Below, one piece after another: positions 6,849 to 14,741 of a stretch of 16,767 bases of DNA. Each line of letters opens with the position of its first letter. Position 1 is the first letter of the stretch. This DNA comes from an uncultured Lachnospiraceae bacterium. Its GTDB lineage: Bacteria > Bacillota > Clostridia > Lachnospirales > Lachnospiraceae. Where the stretch lies: NCBI GenBank assembly GCA_902796375.1, contig CADBOW010000096.1:1-16767 (forward strand). The letters are read 5' to 3'. Below the pieces are notes generated by a model. It was not told the DNA's origin, made no database searches, and saw nothing but the letters and a program-made list of their open reading frames with translations. The position numbers were made by a program, and so were the translations under genes.

Positions 6849-9329
6849 GTGAAGGTTTTTCTAAAGTACATTTCACACAACATGTTCGAGAAGAAAGGAA
6901 GGTTCTTCCTGCTGCTCTTCTCGATCGCCATCAGTACCGCACTTCTGGTAGCAAGTGCCGGGGTCGTCAATGTAGTCATTGACAGTTTCGACGCCCAAAA
7001 CGAGGCGGGGAACACCTCCGATGTGAGGATCGTCTCCGATACGGAAGATCCCTACATCGACATCTCATCCGTAAAGGATGATAAACTGAAGGATGTGACC
7101 GGAGAACTTCTGGTAACCGGAATCATCAACTCGGAAGATAAGGTACGCTATGTCAGCCTTCGCGGCAGACAGGAGTACACAGGACAAATGGTTGAGGGAA
7201 CCACGGATTTCATCCGTGAGAAGGCAGACGGTGAGCCCTCCTGTATCATTTCAAGAAGAGTTGCAGAGCATGACAACCTGAAGGTTGGCGACAGCTTCTC
7301 ACTCTTCCTTTCCGGAGAAGAGTTAAGCGTTAAAGTCAGCGCCATCAGCGCAGACGAGCAGGTCTTCTACTCGGATAAGCCGGAAGCCTTCACCCTGATC
7401 CTTCCGTACTCCTGGATGAACGAAAAGCTGGGAGCAGACGGTAAATTCAACTGCATCTACGGAAATGTAACGGAAGGCGAAGTTGAGGATTTCGTAAACA
7501 GCTTCAGCGAAAGCCACGCAGGGCTCACAGCCCTCAGCACAAAAGGGGAAGTCGTAATGGACTCCTCCGTCACCATCGGGCTCTACACCATGATGCTCAT
7601 CGTGGTGATCGTCAGTGCCATCATCATCTACGGCGTATTCAAGCTGATCCTGACCGAGCGTATGTCCGTGATCGGAACCTTCATGAGTCAGGGCGCAACC
7701 AAGAAGAAGGTTCAAAAGATCATCCTTCTGGAAGGAATGCTCTACGGTCTGATCGGCGGTGTGATCGGATGTGTGATCGGTGAAACGCTTCTCTTCTTCA
7801 TCGGTCGTCTGATATCTCCGCTGGCAGATTACGGAATCTACACACCCTTCGAGATCAACTGGATCTACATTGCCGCAGGCATGGCCTTCTCGGTAATTCT
7901 CTCGGTAGCATCCGCATACTTCCCGGTACGGTCGGTACGGAAGCTGGAAACCAAGGACGTGATCCTGAACCGGGTGGAACAGAAATCCGGCAAGGTTCTT
8001 GCAAAGCGGATCATCGGCGGGACACTTATGGCATTAGCCATCGGATGCTGCTTCCTGAGCGGCGACGCAAAGAGCAACATGGCACCCTTTGCATTCGCAG
8101 CAGCCTATATAGGCATCGTTCTCATCACGCCTTCCATCGTGAAGGGTGTAACATGGCTTCTCGGAAAGCTGTTCAGGAATAACACAACCTTATTCCTGGC
8201 CATGAACAATATTCACAGCTCCAAACTGCTCCGCAACAACATCGTGCTGATCGTCATTTCCCTTTCATCGGTTCTGATGATCGCCTCCTTCGGGAAGAGC
8301 ATGACGGATCTGGTAACCCAGGCATACGCGGGTATGGAATATGATTACTCCATCTCCGGCATCCTGGAAAGTGATCCGACACATTCAACCACGGATATGA
8401 TCCTGGACCGACTGGAATCCTACGAAAATGTACGTAAGGAAACCATCAGCCCCATGTACTATTACGAGACAAAGGCAGACGACATCGCAGGCGTGGCAAT
8501 GGGTATCCGGCCCGAGTCATTTGAGCTCTGCCTTGATAGATACTTTGATATCAAGGCAAACTACAGTAAGGAATTTGATGCACTGGAGGCCAGTGAAGGA
8601 AATGCGATCCTGCTTCCCATCAAGATCAAAAAGCAGATCAAGAAGGATGTAGGCGATACCGTGGAGCTTACCATCAGCGGTAATAAGGTTCCCTTTACCA
8701 TCGTCGGAATCTATGACGGAAAGGTATATAATGCCGGTCTCGGTATCCTGATGAAGGAAGATGTATTCAAGCAGCAATTCCATGTAAAGGAAGCAAGTAC
8801 CCTGTACTTCAGTGTAAGCGGCGACGCAGCTTCAGTTGAAAATGACCTGAAGCCCTTCCTGAAGAATCTGGGAGCCACCTGGTCCACCAAGGTCGAGGAT
8901 ACAAAGGCCAACGATGAATCGAATCAGCAGATCGTCATGGTCATGGAGATCTTCGCTTATCTGGCCATGATCATCGCATCCATCGGTGTCTTCAACAATA
9001 TCACCATCTGCTTCTTCCAGAGAAAACGGGAACTGGCAGTGATGGCATCGGTAGGTATGGACAAGCGCAAACGCATGGGACTGGTTCTTTCGGAAAGTCT
9101 TCTCTCGGTCGTACTCAGCATCGCCATCGCGATCCCCTTCACGATCCTGCTGGCAGCCGCCATGACAGCCTTCTGCAGCTTCATCGGACTTCCGATGAAT
9201 GTAGCATTCAGCTGGGCGGAGGTTCCGCTTTACGCAGGAGTGATCACAGTGATCATCTTCATCGCAACCCTGTCGACCATGCTGAAGAGCCGCAAGCTGA
9301 GTGTAATACAGGAGCTTAAATACGAATAA
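6849..9329 (+). CDS. ABC transporter permease, FtsX/MacB type
   Basis: An 826-residue integral membrane protein. A helix at about 18-40 is followed by an extracellular domain (about 41-240), then an FtsX-type block of three helices (about 245-360, with ERMSVIGTFMSQGATKKKVQKIILLEGMLYGLIGG). Helices near 391-405, 412-432 and 464-480 follow, then a second extracellular domain (about 485-690). The final FtsX block at about 697-816 has RKRELAVMASVGMDKRKRMGLVLSESLLS. This duplicated layout suits export or extraction of lipids, peptides or antimicrobials; the substrate cannot be read. Start is GTG 6849 with AGGAGG (6835-6840) eight bases upstream. It precedes its ATPase by 107 bases. Confidence 0.92.
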   Translation: MKVFLKYISHNMFEKKGRFFLLLFSIAISTALLVASAGVVNVVIDSFDAQNEAGNTSDVRIVSDTEDPYIDISSVKDDKLKDVTGELLVTGIINSEDKVRYVSLRGRQEYTGQMVEGTTDFIREKADGEPSCIISRRVAEHDNLKVGDSFSLFLSGEELSVKVSAISADEQVFYSDKPEAFTLILPYSWMNEKLGADGKFNCIYGNVTEGEVEDFVNSFSESHAGLTALSTKGEVVMDSSVTIGLYTMMLIVVIVSAIIIYGVFKLILTERMSVIGTFMSQGATKKKVQKIILLEGMLYGLIGGVIGCVIGETLLFFIGRLISPLADYGIYTPFEINWIYIAAGMAFSVILSVASAYFPVRSVRKLETKDVILNRVEQKSGKVLAKRIIGGTLMALAIGCCFLSGDAKSNMAPFAFAAAYIGIVLITPSIVKGVTWLLGKLFRNNTTLFLAMNNIHSSKLLRNNIVLIVISLSSVLMIASFGKSMTDLVTQAYAGMEYDYSISGILESDPTHSTTDMILDRLESYENVRKETISPMYYYETKADDIAGVAMGIRPESFELCLDRYFDIKANYSKEFDALEASEGNAILLPIKIKKQIKKDVGDTVELTISGNKVPFTIVGIYDGKVYNAGLGILMKEDVFKQQFHVKEASTLYFSVSGDAASVENDLKPFLKNLGATWSTKVEDTKANDESNQQIVMVMEIFAYLAMIIASIGVFNNITICFFQRKRELAVMASVGMDKRKRMGLVLSESLLSVVLSIAIAIPFTILLAAAMTAFCSFIGLPMNVAFSWAEVPLYAGVITVIIFIATLSTMLKSRKLSVIQELKYE

Positions 9330-9344
9330 AGATATACAGACAGT

Positions 9345-9371
9345 GATCCGGGGGCCTCAGGCCGAAGGATC
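9345..9371 (+). other. GC-rich hairpin between permease and ATPase genes
   Basis: GATCC (9345-9349) pairs with GGATC (9367-9371), and GGCC-TCA-GGCC (9353-9363) forms an inner stem. No T-run follows, so it is not a standard terminator. It may stabilise or set the ends of the upstream mRNA; the role is inferred. Confidence 0.35.
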
Positions 9372-9436
9372 TGAACAGAATAAAATATAGATCAAAAAAC
9401 AAATCATAATCTGAGAATTAACGGAGGAAAATAAAA

Positions 9437-10141
9437 ATGAAGGCAATCGAGGTAAAGAATTTAAACAGATCTTTTGTAAATGGAAAGCAGAAAACAGATG
9501 TGTTAAAGAATATCAACTTCAAGGTGGAGCACGGTGATTTCGTATCCATCATGGGCCCCTCCGGCAGCGGAAAGTCCACACTGCTCTATCTTCTGGGCGG
9601 TCTGGACCAGCCCACATCCGGAAGCGTTTCCATCAACGGAACAGATCTCAGCACCCTGAATGATAAGGAGCTGTGCCGTATGCGGAATCATGAGATCGGA
9701 TTCGTATTCCAGTTCTACAATCTGGTTCCGAACCTGAGCGTGGAGGACAATATCGCTCTTCCCCTCAGTCTCGCAGGCGAGAAGCTGAGCAATCATAAGG
9801 ATCGTATCGAGGAATGCCTGGAGCTGATCGGGCTTCAGGATCGCAGGAAGCTGACACCCCGTGAGCTCTCCGGCGGTCAGCAGCAGCGTGTAGCCATCGC
9901 ACGTGCACTGGTCTTCGATCCGGATATCCTGTTCCTGGATGAGCCCATCGGAAATCTGGATTCCAAGAACGGAACCAGACTGATGGAGCTCTTCCGGAGG
10001 ATCAATCTCGAGTACAACAAGACCATCATTCAGGTAACACACTCGGAGGATTCAGCCCGCTATGGCACAAAGCTGATCCGGATCGTGGACGGCGAGATTG
10101 CATCCCTCTGCTCCTTCTCCTCCTCCAAACGCGCAGTTTAA
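9437..10141 (+). CDS. ABC transporter ATP-binding protein, LolD/MacB family
   Basis: A cytoplasmic ATPase of 234 residues that should power the FtsX-type permease encoded just upstream. All nucleotide-binding motifs are present: Walker A GPSGSGKST (40-48), Q-loop Gln92 in FVFQFYNLVPNLS, signature LSGGQQQR (144-151), Walker B ILFLDEP (164-170) and the switch His202 in THSE. The family usually reads DEPTGNLDS after Walker B; here it is DEPIGNLDS, a mild substitution next to the D-loop. GGAGG at 9423-9427 is nine bases before the ATG. No sensor kinase, response regulator or adaptor gene accompanies the pair. The last four bases overlap the end of the convergent DUF3783-like gene. Confidence 0.96.
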   Translation: MKAIEVKNLNRSFVNGKQKTDVLKNINFKVEHGDFVSIMGPSGSGKSTLLYLLGGLDQPTSGSVSINGTDLSTLNDKELCRMRNHEIGFVFQFYNLVPNLSVEDNIALPLSLAGEKLSNHKDRIEECLELIGLQDRRKLTPRELSGGQQQRVAIARALVFDPDILFLDEPIGNLDSKNGTRLMELFRRINLEYNKTIIQVTHSEDSARYGTKLIRIVDGEIASLCSFSSSKRAV

Positions 10142-10509
10142 TGCAGCGCTTCATGCTCTGCTTTAATATGAATAAAGGCATAGGCTGCGGCCCAGTTCCG
10201 GCTGGTCTCCGTCATCACTGCCTTCAGAGGAAATTTACATCCACTATATTGTTTTAGGGCATCTATGATAAGACCCAGCTTTCGATCCTCAATTCCCGCG
10301 AAGATCAGCAGTGGTGTATCAAATTCCGGCCCATCATAAGGAAGCGGAAGCTCCTTCATGGGCTGCAGCCCCGCCAGGGAAGCCAGCGTACGATTGTACT
10401 GCTGGCTTTCCACATATTTTACCTGGATTTTCATCGGTGCCAGCATATTTCGAAGGTCATTTCGTACCGATCGATCCGGGATGGCAAACATCAGAACCGT
10501 TTCTTTCAT
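10138..10509 (-). CDS. DUF3783-like protein
   Basis: A soluble protein of 123 residues from the chosen start. The pattern fits DUF3783 as I recall it: an N-terminal strand METVLMFAIPD-like (here KETVLMFAIPDRSVRNDL), a middle FDTPLLIFAGIEDRKLGLIIDAL, then PLKAVMTETSRNWAAAYAFIHIKAEHEALH with the conserved LKAVxT..N.W and the terminal EH. Biochemical role unknown. ATG 10509 is favoured because AGAGG lies eight bases upstream and the family begins with this strand; the frame extends to ATG 10548 without a good ribosome-binding site. It ends tail to tail with the ABC ATPase gene, sharing the bases TTAA. Confidence 0.85.
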   Translation of the reverse strand: MKETVLMFAIPDRSVRNDLRNMLAPMKIQVKYVESQQYNRTLASLAGLQPMKELPLPYDGPEFDTPLLIFAGIEDRKLGLIIDALKQYSGCKFPLKAVMTETSRNWAAAYAFIHIKAEHEALH

Positions 10510-10634
10510 CTTCTGTTCCTCTTCTCTACTCATTAGCCCTGTCAGCATTACAGGCGCTTTTCCATGGCTGATCCCATCTGTTTCAGCCGGTTTTCTTCGT
10601 TCATGCTATCACATTTCACTTTGTTTTTCCACCC

Positions 10635-10663
10635 TTGCCCTGTCCTGCATTCTGTTTTATAAT
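10635..10663 (+). promoter_or_regulatory. Sigma-A type promoter for argH
   Basis: TTGCCC (10635-10640), 17 bases, TATAAT (10658-10663). The start would be near 10670, giving a leader of about 80 bases. I see no T-box and no ArgR-type operator in it. Confidence 0.65.
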
Positions 10664-10750
10664 GGTTGGCAGGGTCATAGACACAGAACGATGCGGGCAT
10701 GTCCTTTCGGCTCATAGCCCCGTCAATAAAACATAAGTGAGGTAACAATT

Positions 10751-12145
10751 ATGGCACAGCTTTGGGGCGGACGGTTTACCAAGGAAACCGACCAGCTGGT
10801 ATATGATTTTAATGCATCCATCACCTTCGATCAGAGGCTGCTTCCCCAGGATATCCGCGGAAGCAAGGCCCATGCCACCATGCTGGCGGCTGTGGGCGTG
10901 ATCAGCGAGGAGGAACGGGATCAGATCCTGTCCGGTCTGGATGGGATCCTGAAGGATGTGGAAACCGGAGCACTGGAAATCACCACGAAGTATGAGGATG
11001 TTCATAGTTTTGTGGAGGCAAATCTCATAGACCGCATCGGCGATGCAGGAAAAAAGCTGCACACAGGACGCAGCCGCAACGATCAGGTAGCACTGGATAT
11101 GCGGCTCTATGTCCGGGGAGAGGTATCCGAGCTGGAGAAACGGGTTCTGACACTGATGCAGACACTGCAGAAGCTGATGAGTGAGAATCTGGCGACCTAC
11201 ATGCCAGGCTTCACACATTTGCAGAAGGCCCAGCCTGTAAGCTTCTCTCATCACATCGGTGCTTATATGGAAATGTTCAAGCGGGACTTCAGCCGTCTGA
11301 CCGATATTTACGCACGTCTGAACTACTGCCCGCTGGGTGCAGGGGCTCTGGCCGGGACCACCTATCCACTGGATCGGGAAATGACGGCAAAGCTGTTGGG
11401 ATTTGCAGGACCGACGCTGAATTCCATGGATTCCGTATCCGATCGGGATTACTGCATCGAGCTGCTCTCCGCCTGCGCAACCATAATGATGCATCTCTCC
11501 CGCTTCTCCGAGGAGATCATCCTGTGGAATTCCAACGAATATGGCTTCATCGAGCTGGATGATGCCTACAGCACCGGAAGCTCCATCATGCCCCAGAAGA
11601 AGAATCCAGACATAGCCGAGCTGGTACGGGGCAAGACCGGGCGTGTATACGGAGCGCTCACTTCTCTTCTCACAACCATGAAGGGAATCCCCCTTGCGTA
11701 TAATAAGTATATGCAGGAGGACAAAGAGCTTACCTTTGATGCGTTGGATACCACAAAGGGCTGTCTTACCCTGTTTAACGGCATGATCGCAACCATGCAG
11801 CTGCATAAGGAGACCATGGCTGTCAGCGCCATGCGGGGATTTACAAATGCAACCGATGCGGCAGATTATCTGGTAAAGAAGGGTGTTCCCTTCCGGGATG
11901 CCCACGGGATCATCGGACGTCTGGTACTCTTCTGTCTGGACAAGGGATGCGCCATCGATGATCTCAGTCTGCAGGAGCTTCGTGAGATCGATACCCATTT
12001 CGAGGAGGACATTTTCGATGCCATCTCTCTGAAGACCTGTGTGGAGGCCAGAAACACCATAGGAGCCCCGGGACCGAAGCCCATGAAGGATGTGATCGCA
12101 AAAAATGCGGAACTCCTTCAGTCACTGACTGTGGATCCCGCATAA
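10751..12145 (+). CDS. argH: Argininosuccinate lyase
   Basis: The last enzyme of arginine biosynthesis, splitting argininosuccinate into arginine and fumarate in the cytoplasm as a tetramer. Its length, 464 residues, is usual for the family. It begins LWGGRF, carries HTGRSRNDQ (104-112), the THLQ segment with the catalytic His156, and the fumarase/aspartase superfamily signature GSSIMPQKKNPD (276-287) with the catalytic Ser loop. GTGAGGT lies about eight bases before the ATG, and a good promoter is at 10635-10663. argG is not in the window, so the pathway is split at this locus. A small gene follows 58 bases downstream with no terminator between. Confidence 0.98.
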   Translation: MAQLWGGRFTKETDQLVYDFNASITFDQRLLPQDIRGSKAHATMLAAVGVISEEERDQILSGLDGILKDVETGALEITTKYEDVHSFVEANLIDRIGDAGKKLHTGRSRNDQVALDMRLYVRGEVSELEKRVLTLMQTLQKLMSENLATYMPGFTHLQKAQPVSFSHHIGAYMEMFKRDFSRLTDIYARLNYCPLGAGALAGTTYPLDREMTAKLLGFAGPTLNSMDSVSDRDYCIELLSACATIMMHLSRFSEEIILWNSNEYGFIELDDAYSTGSSIMPQKKNPDIAELVRGKTGRVYGALTSLLTTMKGIPLAYNKYMQEDKELTFDALDTTKGCLTLFNGMIATMQLHKETMAVSAMRGFTNATDAADYLVKKGVPFRDAHGIIGRLVLFCLDKGCAIDDLSLQELREIDTHFEEDIFDAISLKTCVEARNTIGAPGPKPMKDVIAKNAELLQSLTVDPA

Positions 12146-12203
12146 CTCTGTTTAGGCTCTATATAGGCTCTGAATCAGACAAATCAAAAGGAAGGTAACT
12201 GCC

Positions 12204-12395
12204 ATGAATAATACAACAAAGGCAAAGTACGATCTTGCAGCAAGAATGCTTAAGGGAAATATCCCCGTAGAGGAAGTGGTCCTTATGTCCGGTCTCACTG
12301 AGGAAGAAGTAAAGAAGCTTCAGTTTGAGCTTCGGGATGAGATCCAGGATAAGAGGGCTATGCTGGGGCTGGACAATGATCCCAAGGGGTTCTGA
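12204..12395 (+). CDS. Small helical protein of unknown function
   Basis: A 63-residue, highly charged protein, likely two or three helices: AKYDLAARMLKGNIPVEEVVLMSGLTEEEVKKLQFELRDEI. The stretch ML-x-G-x-(3)-EEV-x(3)-(T/S)GLTEEEV resembles the C-terminal tail found in Rpn/PD-(D/E)XK transposase-type proteins, but here it stands alone with no nuclease part. AAGGAAGG about nine bases before the ATG is a good ribosome-binding site and supports real translation. It lies 58 bases after argH, probably on the same transcript. Its stop is three bases from the stop of the convergent CDF gene. The function is not known. Confidence 0.75.
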   Translation: MNNTTKAKYDLAARMLKGNIPVEEVVLMSGLTEEEVKKLQFELRDEIQDKRAMLGLDNDPKGF

Positions 12396-12398
12396 AAA

Positions 12399-13505
12399 CT
12401 AATCTGAGACATCCGTATCCAATGTGATCTGGAAATGATGACCGGGGAACTGTTTCTTAAGTTCCTCGGTTATTTTTTTACACTCCTCTTCCTTATCCGG
12501 CGCCGCGAAATCCATGACCATATCGAACTGAACCGTAGAGGTATCCTCATCAAGATAGAACCCGTGCATCTGCAGGACATAATCATTGGCCATAACGATG
12601 GAACGGATCTTCTCCCGCATCAGCTCCGCCTGATCCCCCTTGGTGTTCACGGAGTAGATGCTGATCCCCGTGAGAATGATCTGATGACGCTCGAACACCA
12701 GCTGCTGAAGTTCCCGGGTCATTTTATCAATCCGGTCAGCTGTCATGGTATCGTCAATCTCCACATGGGCCGAGCCCACCCAGGTATCCGGTCCGTAGCT
12801 GTGAAGCACCAGATCATAGGCACCATGTACATCCGGATGCTCACTCATGGTTTTCTTGATCTCTTTCGAGAGTTCCGAATCCACCCGTTCTCCGAGAATC
12901 CGGTTCAGGGCATCTCCCAGCATTTCAAAGCCGGATTTAATGATCACCAGGGAAATGATACCGCCCAGATAGGCCTCCAGAGAGATCCCGGAAAGCAGAA
13001 AAACTGTCGCAGCCACAAGTGTCGCCGCAGAAATGACAGAGTCCAGCATGGCATCGGTTCCCGATGCGATGAGGGAGTCTGAATTCACCTTCTTCCCCAC
13101 GCCCTTAACATATCGTCCCAGAATAAGCTTGACCACAACTGCCACGGAAATGATGACAATGGCCGCTGTGGAGTAATCCGGTTCCTCCGGTGTGATGATC
13201 TTTTTGATGGATTCCACCAGGGAAGTGATTCCGGCATAAAGAACGATCAGGGATATGACCATGGCCGAAAGGAATTCGATCCGTCCATACCCCAGGGGAT
13301 GCTTTTTATCCGGTTTTTTTCCCGCAAGCTTTGTTCCCACAATGGTGATGACGGAGGAAAGCGCATCGCTCAGATTATTAACCGCATCCAGCACCACTGC
13401 GATGGAATGGGACAGAAGTCCCACAACAGCCTTAAACCCTGCAAGCAAAACGTTTGCAAGAATCCCTATGATACTGGTTTTTATGATCTGTTTTTCTCTG
13501 TTCAT
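12399..13505 (-). CDS. Cation diffusion facilitator transporter, probably manganese type
   Basis: A membrane antiporter of 368 residues that moves divalent metal out of the cytoplasm. About six helices occupy residues 8-200, followed by a cytoplasmic ferredoxin-like metal-sensing domain (about 210-290, LHSYGPDTWVGSAHVEIDD) and a further C-terminal extension to 368. The intramembrane site reads Asn43-x3-Asp47 in helix 2 (DAVNNLSDALSS) and Asp151-x3-Asp155 in helix 5 (DAMLDS). Zinc exporters usually have His-x3-Asp at both places, whereas an N-D-D-D set is known from MntE-type manganese exporters, so manganese is the likely substrate. KKHPLGYGRIE follows helix 2 as usual. The ribosome-binding site is weak (AGGA close to the ATG), and no promoter was recognised upstream. 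Confidence 0.93.
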   Translation of the reverse strand: MNREKQIIKTSIIGILANVLLAGFKAVVGLLSHSIAVVLDAVNNLSDALSSVITIVGTKLAGKKPDKKHPLGYGRIEFLSAMVISLIVLYAGITSLVESIKKIITPEEPDYSTAAIVIISVAVVVKLILGRYVKGVGKKVNSDSLIASGTDAMLDSVISAATLVAATVFLLSGISLEAYLGGIISLVIIKSGFEMLGDALNRILGERVDSELSKEIKKTMSEHPDVHGAYDLVLHSYGPDTWVGSAHVEIDDTMTADRIDKMTRELQQLVFERHQIILTGISIYSVNTKGDQAELMREKIRSIVMANDYVLQMHGFYLDEDTSTVQFDMVMDFAAPDKEEECKKITEELKKQFPGHHFQITLDTDVSD

Positions 13506-13543
13506 GTTTCCTGCTCGTCTCCCTTCGGATATCGTGTCCCTTA

Positions 13544-13632
13544 CCCGACCACAGCCCGTCCGAGCTTCGCTCGTCCGCCGTCACTTCGTGACTCATGGCT
13601 GTGGCGGGCGGGGCGGTTCCTGCTTCGCAGGA
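13544..13632. repeat. Structured element with three triloop hairpins
   Basis: Arms 13544-13556 and 13597-13608 pair over 12 bases with one bulged base at 13548. Inside are two hairpins of five pairs with a TTC loop (13561-13573 and 13580-13592). A third, six pairs with the same TTC loop, follows at 13618-13632. On the minus strand the loops read GAA. It fills the gap between the terminator and the CDF gene and looks like a REP-type dispersed repeat or a structured leader. Confidence 0.6.
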
Positions 13633-13636
13633 TACG

Positions 13637-13694
13637 AAAAACCAGAAGATGTCCACATTGCGTGCAAGCACGCTGTGGACATCTTCTAGTTTTT
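13637..13694. terminator. Bidirectional Rho-independent terminator
   Basis: A perfect 14-base stem (13644-13657 with 13674-13687) is topped by a further stem (GCGTG / CACGC) and flanked by AAAAA (13637-13641) and TTTTT (13690-13694). It therefore works on paper in both directions. On the minus strand it lies 19 bases beyond the stop of the FHA gene. Confidence 0.85.
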
Positions 13695-13712
13695 CTACTG
13701 TGAATACTAACT

Positions 13713-14636
13713 CTATCTTACCCAGTACTTAAATTCCTCATCTCCAAGCCGGATATAATCATTATTTGCCAGCATGATCTCGAACTCAGGCTGGATCAGC
13801 TTTCCGTTGATGAAAGTATGGTTCGTAGAGTTGTGATCCCGGACATAGCATTCGCCGTTGCTGATCCGGAAGGTTGCATGCTTCCGGCTGACACGTCGAT
13901 TGTCTGTGATCTGGTAATCTGCATCCGGAGACTTCCCGATCAGGAATTCTGCCTTAATGATGGGGATCAGTTCATTTGTCTTGATCCGTACCAGATACGG
14001 GATCGGGTTATTATAATCCGAAGATGTCGGGCTGAGTACTGTAGTTGCGGACTCGGCAGCATCGCTGTCGTAGGAATCCTCGAGGATCATCTCCTCTTCC
14101 AGAGACAGTACATAATGATAGAAATCGCCCAGATCGAACATCAGCTTGCTGTCCAGATACTTGAGAAGCTTTTCAACTGTCTCCACGCAGGCCATATTCG
14201 CAAAACGAACCTTGCTGATAAAGGTCTGGATAAACTCTGTGATATTGCAATCTGCAAACTTCTTCGTAACCGGCATAAAGATCAACTGGATATCCAGCGT
14301 TGAAAGCTCGATATACATATAATGCACATTTAAAAGAAGCTTATTGAAGGACATCTGATTCTCATCAAAATAGATCAGCTGCTTCAGAATATTGGATAAA
14401 ATGGATAAGAATTCGCCCTTGTACAGCTGCTTCTGGAGAAACTGCTCCAAAGGAAGCGTCGCGGGTATCTTGAACTGCAATGCAAGCTGTTCATCTACCT
14501 CAACCACTTCGCAGGTTGTACGATTTCCGACAAATTCATAATTAAAGATCGTGAGTTCATGCTGATCAACCGGTACACCCTCTTCCAATCGGAAATTCAG
14601 GATAAACTCATCATAGCTGTTATTTGCTTCTGACAT
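13713..14636 (-). CDS. FHA domain protein with DUF6382-like N-terminus
   Basis: A soluble protein of 307 residues. Residues about 8-182 resemble the DUF6382 region found in front of FHA domains in Lachnospiraceae (assignment from memory). A Ser/Thr/Asp-rich linker (about 187-211) contains ATTVLSP. The FHA domain covers about 214-305 and has the phosphothreonine-binding residues: GKSP (234-237), RRVSRKHA (247-254) and NSTNHTFING (269-278). FHA domains read phosphothreonine made by Ser/Thr kinases such as the one at 1-1860, though no direct link is shown. Start is ATG 14636, with GGGAGG nine bases upstream; the frame extends six codons further to 14654 without support. It has its own promoter (14665-14693) and terminator (13637-13694), so it is a single-gene unit. 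Confidence 0.92.
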   Translation of the reverse strand: MSEANNSYDEFILNFRLEEGVPVDQHELTIFNYEFVGNRTTCEVVEVDEQLALQFKIPATLPLEQFLQKQLYKGEFLSILSNILKQLIYFDENQMSFNKLLLNVHYMYIELSTLDIQLIFMPVTKKFADCNITEFIQTFISKVRFANMACVETVEKLLKYLDSKLMFDLGDFYHYVLSLEEEMILEDSYDSDAAESATTVLSPTSSDYNNPIPYLVRIKTNELIPIIKAEFLIGKSPDADYQITDNRRVSRKHATFRISNGECYVRDHNSTNHTFINGKLIQPEFEIMLANNDYIRLGDEEFKYWVR

Positions 14637-14664
14637 AACGATTACCTCCCACACATCACATCTA

Positions 14665-14693
14665 TCATATCATTATTCCATACTATCTTCAAT
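14665..14693 (-). promoter_or_regulatory. Sigma-A type promoter for the FHA gene
   Basis: TTGAAG (14693-14688), 17 bases, TATGAT (14670-14665) on the minus strand. The start would be near 14658, giving a short leader of about 22 bases that contains the ribosome-binding site. Confidence 0.75.
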
Positions 14694-14741
14694 ATTTTTA
14701 AGTATTCCGAATAATAGAAATGAAATGTGCAAATGTAACAA

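Noticed and set aside
9345..9371. Terminator between permease and ATPase genes
   Set aside because: The hairpin lacks a following T-run, and the two genes are expected to be expressed together.
10548..10748. Small minus-strand ORF upstream of the DUF3783-like gene
   Set aside because: Its stop touches an upstream ATG of that gene, but it has no ribosome-binding site, covers the argH promoter and shows no domain.
10712..11998. Minus-strand ORF of 428 codons
   Set aside because: It is antisense to argH, which has unmistakable motifs; the ORF has none.
13432..13671. Minus-strand ORF of 79 codons over the hairpin element
   Set aside because: It overlaps the CDF start, the structured element and part of the terminator and has no ribosome-binding site; probably a repeat artefact.
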